Positions 6,334-12,790 of a DNA stretch of 15,030 bases are shown one piece after another. Source of the stretch: JBPYFK01 sp051984675. Its GTDB lineage: Bacteria; Actinomycetota; Actinomycetes; Mycobacteriales; Pseudonocardiaceae. The notes under the pieces were generated by a model that ran no database searches, was not told where the DNA came from, and saw only the letters and a program-made list of their open reading frames with translations. The stretch lies in NCBI GenBank assembly GCA_051984675.1, contig JBPYFK010000171.1, positions 1-15,030 on the forward strand. The letters are read 5' to 3'. Position 1 is the first letter of the stretch, and each line of letters begins with the position of its first letter. The position numbers and the translations under genes were made by a program.

Positions 6334-6390
6334 GATCGGGATACACGGAAATGCGACCACACGATCGGGAATCCCGATTCTGGATTCCCG
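6334..6390. promoter_or_regulatory. Palindrome cluster in the divergent promoter region of the WhiJ-like module
   Basis: ATCGGGA-A-TCCCGAT (6364-6378) is a near-perfect palindrome. It overlaps a 9-bp inverted repeat, CGGGAATCC (6366-6374) with GGATTCCCG (6382-6390). A further half-site, GATCGGGAT, lies at 6334-6342, 30 bp to the left. The cluster lies 62-118 bp before the GTG of the HTH gene and 62-118 bp before the ATG of the small divergent gene, well placed for autoregulation. Confidence 0.5.
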
Positions 6391-6451
6391 CTGAGATCAT
6401 GGCGTCAAGTCTGCATTCCGCCCATCTGCCCTTGTCGGGGAGGTTGTACCC

Positions 6452-7288
6452 GTGGCTGGACGCACAAGCCCCACGCACTGCCGACGGCGACTCGCCCGCC
6501 GCCTTCGAGACCTGCGCGAGCGCGCCGACTTTACGCTGGAAAGTGCTGCCAAGGGTCTGGATATGTCCAAGAGTGCCCTCGGTCGGAAGGAAACGGGAGA
6601 GGTTGGGACGTCCGTACACGAGGTCCGCTCGATGATGGATCTCTACGACATCTTCGAACCGGACCTGCTCGAACTTGCCCGCGCGGCCAAGGGAAAGGGC
6701 TGGTGGCGCGCGTATGGCGTCGAGGATCGCGGATATATCGATCTTGAGACGGATGCCTGCTCAGTGCGTGAATTGTCGCTGGTACACGTGCCTGGGCTGT
6801 TGCAGACCGAGGAGTACGCGCGGGCAGTGATTGACTCCGGTCGCCAGCCCCTACCGCGAAAAACATTTGAGAACTTCGTGCAGGTTCGGCTGATACGTCA
6901 GCAGCGCATCACCGACAAAGACGGTCCGCTTGAGTTGATGGCGGTTGTCGACGAGGCAGCGCTGTGGCGTCCGATCGGTAGTGCGGAGGTCATGCGCGCG
7001 CAGCTAAAGCACCTGACGAAGGTCGCACAGTTGGACACCGTGTCTTTGCGGGTCCTGCCAACGCGGAAGGGGGCGCACGCGGGCATGGATGGAGCTTTCA
7101 CGATTCTCGGATTTGCCCACCCTGACGACCGCGATGTGCTCTTCATCGCGCACCCCGCGGGCTCGGTCCACATAGACAAGGAGGGAGAAGTTCGGGAGGC
7201 TACGCTCATCTTCGAACATCTGCTCGCCGAAGCACTCCCCGCGCAGGCGTCTCTGGAGCTGGTCGAGCAGGTGGCGCGCGAGTTGTGA
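6452..7288 (+). CDS. WhiJ-like XRE-family HTH regulator with DUF5753 domain
   Basis: The 278-residue protein has an N-terminal XRE-type helix-turn-helix (about 13-72: RRLARRLRDLRERADFTLES, then SKSALGRKETG). A DUF5753 domain follows (about 85-270), recognised by GWWRAYG, then LVHVPGLLQTEEYARAVI, DEAALWRP and VSLRVLPTRKGAHAGMDGAF. Actinomycetes carry many such WhiJ/Scr1-type regulators paired with a DUF397 protein; some control development or antibiotic production, and they are sometimes classed as antitoxin-like. GTG 6452 is supported by GGGGAGG eight bases upstream. The DUF397 gene follows within 26 nt, so the two form an operon. The palindromes upstream are likely self-regulatory sites. The ligand or partner sensed by DUF5753 is unknown. 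Confidence 0.93.
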   Translation: MAGRTSPTHCRRRLARRLRDLRERADFTLESAAKGLDMSKSALGRKETGEVGTSVHEVRSMMDLYDIFEPDLLELARAAKGKGWWRAYGVEDRGYIDLETDACSVRELSLVHVPGLLQTEEYARAVIDSGRQPLPRKTFENFVQVRLIRQQRITDKDGPLELMAVVDEAALWRPIGSAEVMRAQLKHLTKVAQLDTVSLRVLPTRKGAHAGMDGAFTILGFAHPDDRDVLFIAHPAGSVHIDKEGEVREATLIFEHLLAEALPAQASLELVEQVAREL

Positions 7289-7314
7289 CGTCGACATGAG
7301 CGAGGCGATCGGCG

Positions 7315-7509
7315 ATGTACGCAGTGGGGCTGTACACGACTGTATGGCGTAAGAGCAGTCGCAGCGGCAGCGGAGGCGGCAACAACTGTGTCGAGGTCGC
7401 GTTCGCTGGTCCTGCCGTAGCTGTTCGGGACTCCAAGGACCCTGACGGCGACGCCCTGGTGTTCTCGGACCGCCAGTGGTCCGGGTTCGTAGCGCGCCTT
7501 CGCCGTTAG
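7315..7509 (+). CDS. DUF397 protein, partner of the WhiJ-like regulator
   Basis: The 64-residue product is almost entirely one DUF397 domain. WRKSSRSGSGGGNNCVEVA occupies about residues 11-29, then VAVRDSKDPDG, LVFSDRQW and FVARLRR at the end. DUF397 proteins are the usual small partner encoded beside HTH-DUF5753 regulators and probably bind or modulate them; the biochemical function is not established. The ATG at 7315 follows a GAGCGAGG stretch and lies 26 nt after the regulator's stop. Its TAG overlaps the stop of the convergent DUF488 gene by 4 nt (7506-7509). Confidence 0.92.
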   Translation: MYAVGLYTTVWRKSSRSGSGGGNNCVEVAFAGPAVAVRDSKDPDGDALVFSDRQWSGFVARLRR

Positions 7510-8045
7510 TTGCTCCACAGGTTCTGCTGACCGCCGTCGTAGACGAGCAGGCCGTCCGGTCGCTTCCGCACGACATCCGTCAGGACATGCGCTTGCAGGC
7601 GGCCGTCATGCATCAGGTGGCGGACCGGTAGGTCCCGAGCCAGAACGACGAAGTCCGAGATCATCCGGCGGTGGCAGCGCCACCACATCGACTCCGCGCA
7701 CATGATCGCGGTGCCCTCGGTGGACGCCAGGAGTTCGTCTATCGCTTCGCGGAACTCCGGCGAACGCATGTGTGCCGCGTAGCCGCTGAACGACCGGTTA
7801 CGCAACGCGACATCCGGGGAGTCCGGGCGCGCTTTGCGCCAGCCGCCGAGACGCCGCTCCCAGTGGTAACTGATCCCGTGCTCCGGCAGCCACTCCGCCA
7901 TCTCGCTGCGCGCCGCGTGCGGGTTGTGCCTGCTCCCGGGTGCGGTGCGGACGTCGACGAGCGCGCGGATGTCGGCGCCGCGCAGCAGTTCCACGATCCG
8001 CTCCGCGCCCGCTGTCCCGTGCCCGAAGGTGAACAGTTCCTTCAC
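7506..8045 (-). CDS. DUF488 family protein
   Basis: The 179-residue protein has the standard DUF488 layout. FTFGHGTAGAERIVELL forms the N-terminal strand-helix, ALVDVRTAPGSRHNP is the conserved DVR-P-S motif, GYAAHM lies mid-protein, and IMCAESMWWRCHRRMI is the cysteine-containing CAE-CHR motif. Members are cytosolic and of unknown function; the conserved Cys, His and Arg suggest a catalytic or nucleotide-related site. The start is GTG 8045, fixed by homology to the MKELFTFGHG-type N-terminus. No good ribosome-binding site is present, and a TACAAC sequence ten bases upstream hints at a short or absent leader. It is divergent from the CBS-domain gene across 125 nt. Confidence 0.9.
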   Translation of the reverse strand: MKELFTFGHGTAGAERIVELLRGADIRALVDVRTAPGSRHNPHAARSEMAEWLPEHGISYHWERRLGGWRKARPDSPDVALRNRSFSGYAAHMRSPEFREAIDELLASTEGTAIMCAESMWWRCHRRMISDFVVLARDLPVRHLMHDGRLQAHVLTDVVRKRPDGLLVYDGGQQNLWSN

Positions 8046-8056
8046 TGCGAACAGTT
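8031..8056. repeat. Direct repeat GAACAGTT at the DUF488 start
   Basis: GAACAGTT occurs at 8031-8038 (inside the first codons of DUF488) and at 8049-8056 (just upstream of its GTG), 18 bp apart. It may be a regulator-binding pair around a leaderless start, or coincidence. Confidence 0.3.
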
Positions 8057-8170
8057 GTACCCGCTATCTGTTCACCCTGCGCACGCAGGACGCGTCAGGA
8101 ATGCGAGACCGGGTGACTGGGCACATCCTTTGGTGTGGGCTTGCGCCACAGACCCGAGAGGAGAAGTGCC

Positions 8171-8596
8171 ATGGCCATCAGCAAGGCTCAGGACATCATG
8201 CACTCGGGTGCGGAGTGCATCATGGAGAACGACAGCCTGCTCAAGGCGGCCCAGCGGATGCGTGACCTGGGGGTTGGGTCGATGCCGATCTGCGGCAGCG
8301 ACGACAAGCTCAAGGGCATGATCACCGACCGTGACATCGTGGTCCGGTGCTGCGCCGAAGGCCGTAACCCGCAGGACATGCGTGCGGGCGAGCTTGCGCA
8401 AGGCAACGTCTTCTGGGTCGATGCGGACTCCAGCATCGACGACACATTGCGGATCATGGAGCAACACCGCATCCGCCGGTTGCCGGTGATCCAGAACCAC
8501 CGCCTGGTCGGCATGATCAGCGAAGGTGACCTGGCCAGGACACTGCACGACGACCGGCTCAAGCACTTCGTCGAGACCGTCTGCGTCGCTCAGTGA
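8171..8596 (+). CDS. Tandem CBS-domain protein, HRP1 (Rv2626c)-like
   Basis: The 141-residue protein is two CBS domains and little else: the first about 5-65 (DIMHSGAECI, GSMPICGSDDKLKGMITDRD), the second about 72-132 (VFWVDADSSIDDTLRIME, RRLPVIQNHRLVGMISEGDL). Length and motifs match mycobacterial hypoxic response protein 1, a DosR-regulon member. That protein has cysteines near both termini that form a disulfide; equivalents are present here as Cys16 and Cys138. CBS pairs usually bind adenine nucleotides, but HRP1 itself is atypical. The ATG at 8171 is chosen over an upstream in-frame start at 8135 because GAGGAG lies eight bases before it and homologues begin there. No clear DosR box is visible upstream, so hypoxic control is not supported by sequence. 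Confidence 0.93.
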   Translation: MAISKAQDIMHSGAECIMENDSLLKAAQRMRDLGVGSMPICGSDDKLKGMITDRDIVVRCCAEGRNPQDMRAGELAQGNVFWVDADSSIDDTLRIMEQHRIRRLPVIQNHRLVGMISEGDLARTLHDDRLKHFVETVCVAQ

Positions 8597-8604
8597 TCTG
8601 GGGT

Positions 8605-8622
8605 ATCACCCGGAACGGTGAT
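8605..8622. terminator. Weak hairpin between convergent CBS and SDR genes
   Basis: ATCACC-CGGAAC-GGTGAT forms 6-bp arms starting nine bases after the CBS stop and overlapping the SDR stop codon. There is no T-run. It could act as a shared weak terminator. Confidence 0.3.
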
Positions 8623-9478
8623 GCGCTTCGGCCTGGTCGGCGACGCGCTGCTCGTAAGCGGCACGGCCGACCGGGTCGACGGAGGTGAGCACGCGGTCAC
8701 CTCGGAGGATGCGCCGGACCAGGCGCATCAGCGGCTCCGGGGTGACCGCGTTGATGAGGTCCGACCCCGCGAGGTAGCCGGGCACCGGGATCTCCGCACG
8801 CCGTGTGTGGCAACTGCGCACCACCGCTTGCGCGATCGCCTCCGGCTCGACCGCCGGCAGGCCACGGCCCAGCGGCACGCCGGAGGACAGGCTCGTACGC
8901 ACGGCACTCGGCAGCACGGCGCTCACACTCACCCCAGCGTCCTCGACTTCCTGACGCACCGCAGCGCTGAGGCCGACCACCGCGAACTTGCTGGCGTTGT
9001 AGACGGCCATGCCAGGAATCGGGACTTTGCCCGCCATCGAGGCGATGTTGACGACATGGCCCTGCCCGCGAGCGATCATGCTCGGCAGCGCCAGGCGCAT
9101 CCCGTGCAACGGACCCCACACGTTCACGTTCAGCGTGGTACGGCTGATCGCGTCACGTTCATCGAGGAATGCCCCGAGGGGCATCACGCCCGCGTTGTTC
9201 ACCAGCACGTCGATGCGCCCGAATCGGTCCAGGACGGCCGCCACGAACGCGCTGTAAGAGTCGCGGGAGGTTACGTCGACGGTGAAGGCATGCGTGTGGC
9301 TGCCGGTCGCTGCTTCATCGGCCGCGTGCCGATCGAGGTCGCCGAGGCACACGGTGGCGCCGCGTGCGGCGAACAGCTCACCGGTCGCGCGACCGATGCC
9401 GCGACCACCGCCGGTGATCACGACTACGGCCTCGGCCAGGGAGATCGGTGGGTAGCGGCGCGAGCGCGAGAACGTCAT
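8606..9478 (-). CDS. Short-chain dehydrogenase/reductase (SDR), last gene of the patatin-BVMO operon
   Basis: This 290-residue classical SDR has the Rossmann motif TGGGRGIG (22-29), an acidic residue after strand 2 (GDLD, 46-49) that favours NAD(H), NNAG (94-97), catalytic Ser147 (NIAS), and Tyr160/Lys164 in YNASK. A C-terminal extension of about 60 residues ends the protein. It probably interconverts a secondary alcohol and a ketone in the cytosol. The start ATG at 9478 has AAGGAGG nine bases upstream; a longer frame reaching 9727 is a shadow of the preceding gene. The ATG overlaps the TGA of the monooxygenase gene as ATGA, indicating translational coupling. The operon context suggests it supplies the ketone for the monooxygenase. 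Confidence 0.92.
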   Translation of the reverse strand: MTFSRSRRYPPISLAEAVVVITGGGRGIGRATGELFAARGATVCLGDLDRHAADEAATGSHTHAFTVDVTSRDSYSAFVAAVLDRFGRIDVLVNNAGVMPLGAFLDERDAISRTTLNVNVWGPLHGMRLALPSMIARGQGHVVNIASMAGKVPIPGMAVYNASKFAVVGLSAAVRQEVEDAGVSVSAVLPSAVRTSLSSGVPLGRGLPAVEPEAIAQAVVRSCHTRRAEIPVPGYLAGSDLINAVTPEPLMRLVRRILRGDRVLTSVDPVGRAAYEQRVADQAEAHHRSG

Positions 9479-10980
9479 GGTCGCGCGCCTCCTTGCGCGG
9501 CAAGCGAAGCTGGCGCTTCCTGGATGGAGTAGGCGTTCGGGTCGAAGTGGCGGATGCGCTGGCGCATGGAGCCTGTCGACCAGGGCCACGAGAAGCTGTT
9601 GCGGCCGTTGACATCCAGGTAGTAGCTGGAGCAGCCGCCAGCGTTGTACACGGTGTGCGCGAGATGCTGCTGGACCTCGGTGTTGAACGCTTCCTGCACC
9701 TCGGTTCGCACGTTCACACTGGACCATCCGGCCGAACGGACAGCACGGATGGCGTTGATCGTGTATTCCAGTTGCGCTTCCAGAATCATGAACGCAGACG
9801 AGTGTCCAGTGCCCAGGTTCGGCCCCAGCAGCACGAAAAGGTTCGGGAAACCGGAGACCGCCGTTCCGAGATACGCCTGCGGGCTGCCTTGCCAGCGGTC
9901 GGCCAGCGTGTACCCCTCGGCGTCGAAAACCCGCTCAGCGACCGGCATATCGAGAATGTGGAAGCCGGTACCGAAGATGATCGCGTCGACCTCGTGCTCG
10001 GAGCCGTCCGCGCCCACCACCCGATTGCCGCGCACCTCGGCGACCGCGTGCGGATGCACGTCAACGTTCGGTCGGGTCAGCGAGCGGTAGTAGGTGTTCG
10101 ACATCAGCAGCCGCTTGCAGCCGAGCGTGTAGTTCGGGGTCAGCGCCTTCCGCAGCTGCGGGTCGCGAACGGTCCGGCGGAGGTGGGCCAACCCGATACG
10201 TTGGATGAGCCGGAGAATCCACGGGTGCCGGAACCCGACACCGAGAGCTTCCATGCACGCGTATTCGAATGCGCGTAAGGCGCGCTGCGCTGCGGGGAAC
10301 GTACGGAGGAGCCACCGTTCGATGTGCGGCACGTAGTGGTCCGGCTTAGGTAACACCCACTGCGCTGTGCGCTGGAATAAGTGCAGGCGATTGACCTTCG
10401 GCTGGATTTCCGGGACGAACTGCACCGCCGAGGCACCGGTTCCGACGACCGCGACCCGCTTGCCGCTGAGGTCGTAGTCGTGATTCCAGCGTGAGGAGTG
10501 GAAAACCTCGCCGGGAAAGGTGTCGAGCCCCGGCAACTCGGGGACCAGCGGCTCGTGCCAGGGGCCGGTTCCCGCGATGAGAAAGCGAGCCGTGAACCGA
10601 CCGTCGCTGGTGGTGAGTTCCCAGCGCTGCGTGGCTTCGTTCCACTGCGACGCGATCACTTCCACCCCGAGCCGCACATGCGGGATGACCCCGAAGCGCT
10701 CGGCGGTCTCGCGCAGGTATGTCCGAATTTCCGGCTGCGTGGCGAACGCCCGCGTCCACTCGGGATTCGGTGCGAACGAGAACGAGTACAGTGCGGAGGG
10801 AACATCGCACGCGCAGCCGGGATAGGTGTTGTCCCGCCAAGTACCGCCGAGGTCAGCGGCCTTCTCCAGCACCGCGAAGTCGGTGACTTTGGCCTGGAGC
10901 AGTCGAATCGCGGCGCCGATACCGGACGCGCCGCCACCGACGACGAGCACCTCGAAGTCCCGCCTTGTTTCTCGTGGCAT
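9475..10980 (-). CDS. Flavin-containing (Baeyer-Villiger-type) monooxygenase
   Basis: The 501-residue protein has the two-Rossmann design of class B flavoprotein monooxygenases. The FAD motif is VVGGGASGIG (13-22), followed by GGTWRDNTYPGCACD (45-59), the Baeyer-Villiger signature of the form GG-x-W-x4-YPG-x3-D. Next comes F-x-G-x3-H-x3-W at Phe155-Trp165, then NADPH motif VVGTGASAVQ (178-187) and a late DAIIFGTGF. It would use NADPH and O2 to insert oxygen beside a ketone, giving an ester or lactone. The residue after Trp165 is Asn, where the fingerprint has Pro or Asp. The start ATG at 10980 has AGGAG seven bases upstream and follows the patatin stop by two bases; the longer frame to 11421 is not used. 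Substrate unknown, perhaps a long-chain or cyclic ketone. Confidence 0.93.
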   Translation of the reverse strand: MPRETRRDFEVLVVGGGASGIGAAIRLLQAKVTDFAVLEKAADLGGTWRDNTYPGCACDVPSALYSFSFAPNPEWTRAFATQPEIRTYLRETAERFGVIPHVRLGVEVIASQWNEATQRWELTTSDGRFTARFLIAGTGPWHEPLVPELPGLDTFPGEVFHSSRWNHDYDLSGKRVAVVGTGASAVQFVPEIQPKVNRLHLFQRTAQWVLPKPDHYVPHIERWLLRTFPAAQRALRAFEYACMEALGVGFRHPWILRLIQRIGLAHLRRTVRDPQLRKALTPNYTLGCKRLLMSNTYYRSLTRPNVDVHPHAVAEVRGNRVVGADGSEHEVDAIIFGTGFHILDMPVAERVFDAEGYTLADRWQGSPQAYLGTAVSGFPNLFVLLGPNLGTGHSSAFMILEAQLEYTINAIRAVRSAGWSSVNVRTEVQEAFNTEVQQHLAHTVYNAGGCSSYYLDVNGRNSFSWPWSTGSMRQRIRHFDPNAYSIQEAPASLAAQGGARP

Positions 10981-10982
10981 GC

Positions 10983-11948
10983 TCACGCTCCTCGTCTCGC
11001 GTGTTCGGTGGTCGTGTTCGGCGAGCGGTTCGATACGAGTGCGCGGTGCACGGCGGATCGGCTGGTGCGCAGCGAGGTTTCCAGCACCCGCAGTCGCTTC
11101 CGGTGGTCCATGAAGTTCCCACCAGCCGCCGCGAGATCCGCGGAACTCGGGTCGAGGCGGATGACGCGGACGCCCGCCATCCGCAGGGCGTTCACCTCGC
11201 TGTCCAGCCGCCTGGTCATCGGGGTGCGCAGGAGCCGCTCGGCGGCGGCGCCGGCGGAGGTCGGGCGGCCTGGGTGTGCCGACGCCATCGGCGCCAGCAC
11301 CACGACCTCGTCCAGGGCGGCCGGGAGCACGAGGTCGGCGGACGTGGGCGAGACGACGCCGCCGTCGATGAACCGGCGCTCGCCGACACGTACCGGCGGG
11401 TACCAGCCTGGTACGGCCCAAGACGCGCGCAGCGCGTCGCGGAGTGGGACGGAAGGCGTTCCCGGCGCGCCGAACGCCGTGCGCTCACCGGTGTCGTAGT
11501 CCACGGCGACGAGCCAGGCCGACGGATGTTGAACCCACCCGCCCTCCGGCGTCAGCACGCTGGCGAGCGCTTCGAGATGGCGGGGCGTGCCGCTGCCTTC
11601 CGGTAACAGGCCCGACAGGGCCGTCATCGGCGCGACCTCGCCGCGCAGAGCGCGGGCGGCCAGCCGTGCCGAGCCGAGGCGCAGCCTTGGCGGCGGCGGG
11701 AGCATCCCTGGCGGGCTGGCGAAGTGCCGGGCCCGCGAGGACGGGTCGCCGAGCTGCCCGGCCAGCAACTCCGGCACGCCGACACCGCTGCCGAGCAGGG
11801 CCGCGAACTCGGCACCCGCCGATGTTCCGACCAGCATTTCGGCCGAGCGCGGGTCCCAGTCCAGTGCTTCGGACACCGCCACCAGCGCACCCACCGTCCA
11901 GGCCGCGCCGAGCGTGCCGCCGCAGCCGATCACCAGTCCACGCCGCAC
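10983..11948 (-). CDS. Patatin-like phospholipase/esterase, first gene of the operon
   Basis: The 321-residue protein has the patatin fold landmarks. The glycine-rich oxyanion loop is GCGGTLGAAW (8-17), the nucleophile elbow GTSAG (41-45) holds catalytic Ser43, and the Asp of the Ser-Asp dyad is Asp195 in DGG. No signal peptide is seen, so it is cytosolic. It would hydrolyse an ester or lipid. GTG 11948 is the start, with GGGAGG four bases upstream. The stop lies two bases before the monooxygenase ATG, so the three genes form one transcript. Read with its neighbours, the natural substrate may be the ester or lactone made by the monooxygenase, an inference from context. Its promoter region is shared with the divergent tetR gene and contains a strong palindrome. 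Confidence 0.92.
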   Translation of the reverse strand: MRRGLVIGCGGTLGAAWTVGALVAVSEALDWDPRSAEMLVGTSAGAEFAALLGSGVGVPELLAGQLGDPSSRARHFASPPGMLPPPPRLRLGSARLAARALRGEVAPMTALSGLLPEGSGTPRHLEALASVLTPEGGWVQHPSAWLVAVDYDTGERTAFGAPGTPSVPLRDALRASWAVPGWYPPVRVGERRFIDGGVVSPTSADLVLPAALDEVVVLAPMASAHPGRPTSAGAAAERLLRTPMTRRLDSEVNALRMAGVRVIRLDPSSADLAAAGGNFMDHRKRLRVLETSLRTSRSAVHRALVSNRSPNTTTEHARRGA

Positions 11949-11980
11949 GCTGCCTCCCGGCAGTCAGATACCAAAGGTTT

Positions 11981-12001
11981 TCGGATATTATCAGTATCCG
12001 A
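11981..12001. promoter_or_regulatory. TetR-type operator overlapping two divergent -10 boxes
   Basis: TCGGATA-TTATCAG-TATCCGA has perfect 7-bp arms and a 7-bp centre. On the plus strand it contains TATTAT (11986-11991), and on the minus strand GATAAT, both good -10 candidates. The minus one has a weak -35 (CTGTCG) at exactly 17 bp. Binding would shut off both the patatin operon and tetR. Confidence 0.65.
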
Positions 12002-12086
12002 GTCCGTTCCGACAGACCTCAGTGGCCGGCTGTGGGGCGATATCCTGTTCAGCTGGGATTGCTGGGAGATTCGCCGAAGCCGGGTG

Positions 12087-12689
12087 GTGACCGTGCCGCG
12101 ACTGAGCCGCGCCGAAAGCCAGGCGCGCACGCGCGACCAACTCGTCGCCACCGCCAAGGAGCTGTTCCTGCGCGACGGCTACGCGACGACCTCGCTGGAG
12201 AAGGTGGCCGACGCCGCCGGCTACTCGAAAGGAGCGGTGTACTCCAACTTCCGCAACAAGGACGAGCTGTGCCTGGCGGTTCTGGACCGCATTCACGATG
12301 AGCAGGCCGCGATGCTCGCGGAGATGTTCAGCGGTGCCGCGTCGCTGGAGCAGCGCCTCGACGCGTTCCAGGCATGGGCCGAGCGCAGCATCGGCGATCC
12401 ACAGTGGACGTCCCTGGAGGTCGAGTTCGCCACCAACGCCCATCGCGATCCGCGCCTGCGCGAGCAGCTGGCCAGCCGCGACCGGACGATTCGCGGCATG
12501 TTGGCCAGGCTCGTCGAGTCCAACGCCGAGGACTTCGAAGTCGGGCTCCCGATGCCGGCCGACGACCTGGCCACGGCGTTTCTCAGCCTCGGGATCGGTC
12601 TGGGAGTGCAGCGAGCGATCGACCCGGAAATCCGGGTTCGGGTGCTCACCGACATGATCCGCCACCTGCTCACGGGCGCCCAGCGCTAG
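12087..12689 (+). CDS. TetR/AcrR-family regulator, divergent from the patatin-BVMO-SDR operon
   Basis: The 200-residue protein opens with a TetR DNA-binding domain (about 15-60): TRDQLVATAKELFLRDGYAT, then SLEKVADAAGYSKGAVYSNF and NKDEL, the classical helix-turn-helix with its YSNF recognition-helix end. The C-terminal two-thirds is the all-helical ligand-binding part, with the usual AERSIGDPQWTSLEVEF-like segment. The start is uncertain among in-frame GTGs at 12084, 12087 and 12093, because the nearest GGGAG is about 18 bases upstream; 12087 gives MTVPRLSRAES and fits family starts. A frame reaching back to 11724 overlaps the patatin gene and is not real. It most likely represses the divergent operon and itself through the 11981-12001 palindrome; the inducer may be a pathway ketone, ester or acyl compound. 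Confidence 0.92.
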   Translation: MTVPRLSRAESQARTRDQLVATAKELFLRDGYATTSLEKVADAAGYSKGAVYSNFRNKDELCLAVLDRIHDEQAAMLAEMFSGAASLEQRLDAFQAWAERSIGDPQWTSLEVEFATNAHRDPRLREQLASRDRTIRGMLARLVESNAEDFEVGLPMPADDLATAFLSLGIGLGVQRAIDPEIRVRVLTDMIRHLLTGAQR

Positions 12690-12699
12690 CCACGCGCCA

Positions 12700-12728
12700 T
12701 GACGTCAATGACGTCGGCGAACCTGACG
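12700..12728. repeat. Three TGACGT copies after tetR
   Basis: TGACGTCA (12700-12707, a perfect palindrome), TGACGTC (12709-12715) and TGACGTT (12724-12729) fall in a 30-bp stretch between the tetR stop and the shared terminator. No gene starts here, so a regulatory role is doubtful. Confidence 0.35.
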
Positions 12729-12744
12729 TTGCCCGGCACAGCAA

Positions 12745-12772
12745 GAGGGGCGGACGACATCGTCCGCCCCTC
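12745..12772. terminator. Bidirectional hairpin between tetR and the Fe-S protein gene
   Basis: GAGGGGCGGAC (12745-12755) pairs perfectly with GTCCGCCCCTC (12762-12772) across a 6-nt loop. The 11-bp GC-rich stem lies between two convergent genes and lacks a T-run on either side, the typical form of actinobacterial terminators. Confidence 0.8.
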
Positions 12773-12790
12773 TCGCTGGTCCTGAACGCG

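Noticed and set aside
8046..8170. Possible DosR box upstream of the HRP1-like gene
   Set aside because: No palindrome resembling the GGGACTT/AAGTCCC type is present in this interval.
8618..9532. 304-codon plus-strand frame
   Set aside because: Antisense shadow of the SDR gene, which has all its catalytic motifs on the minus strand.
10981..11421. N-terminal extension of the monooxygenase frame
   Set aside because: It overlaps the patatin gene. A ribosome-binding site and the FAD motif place the true start at 10980.
11724..12086. N-terminal extension of the TetR frame
   Set aside because: It covers the patatin start and the divergent promoter; the TetR domain begins only after 12087.
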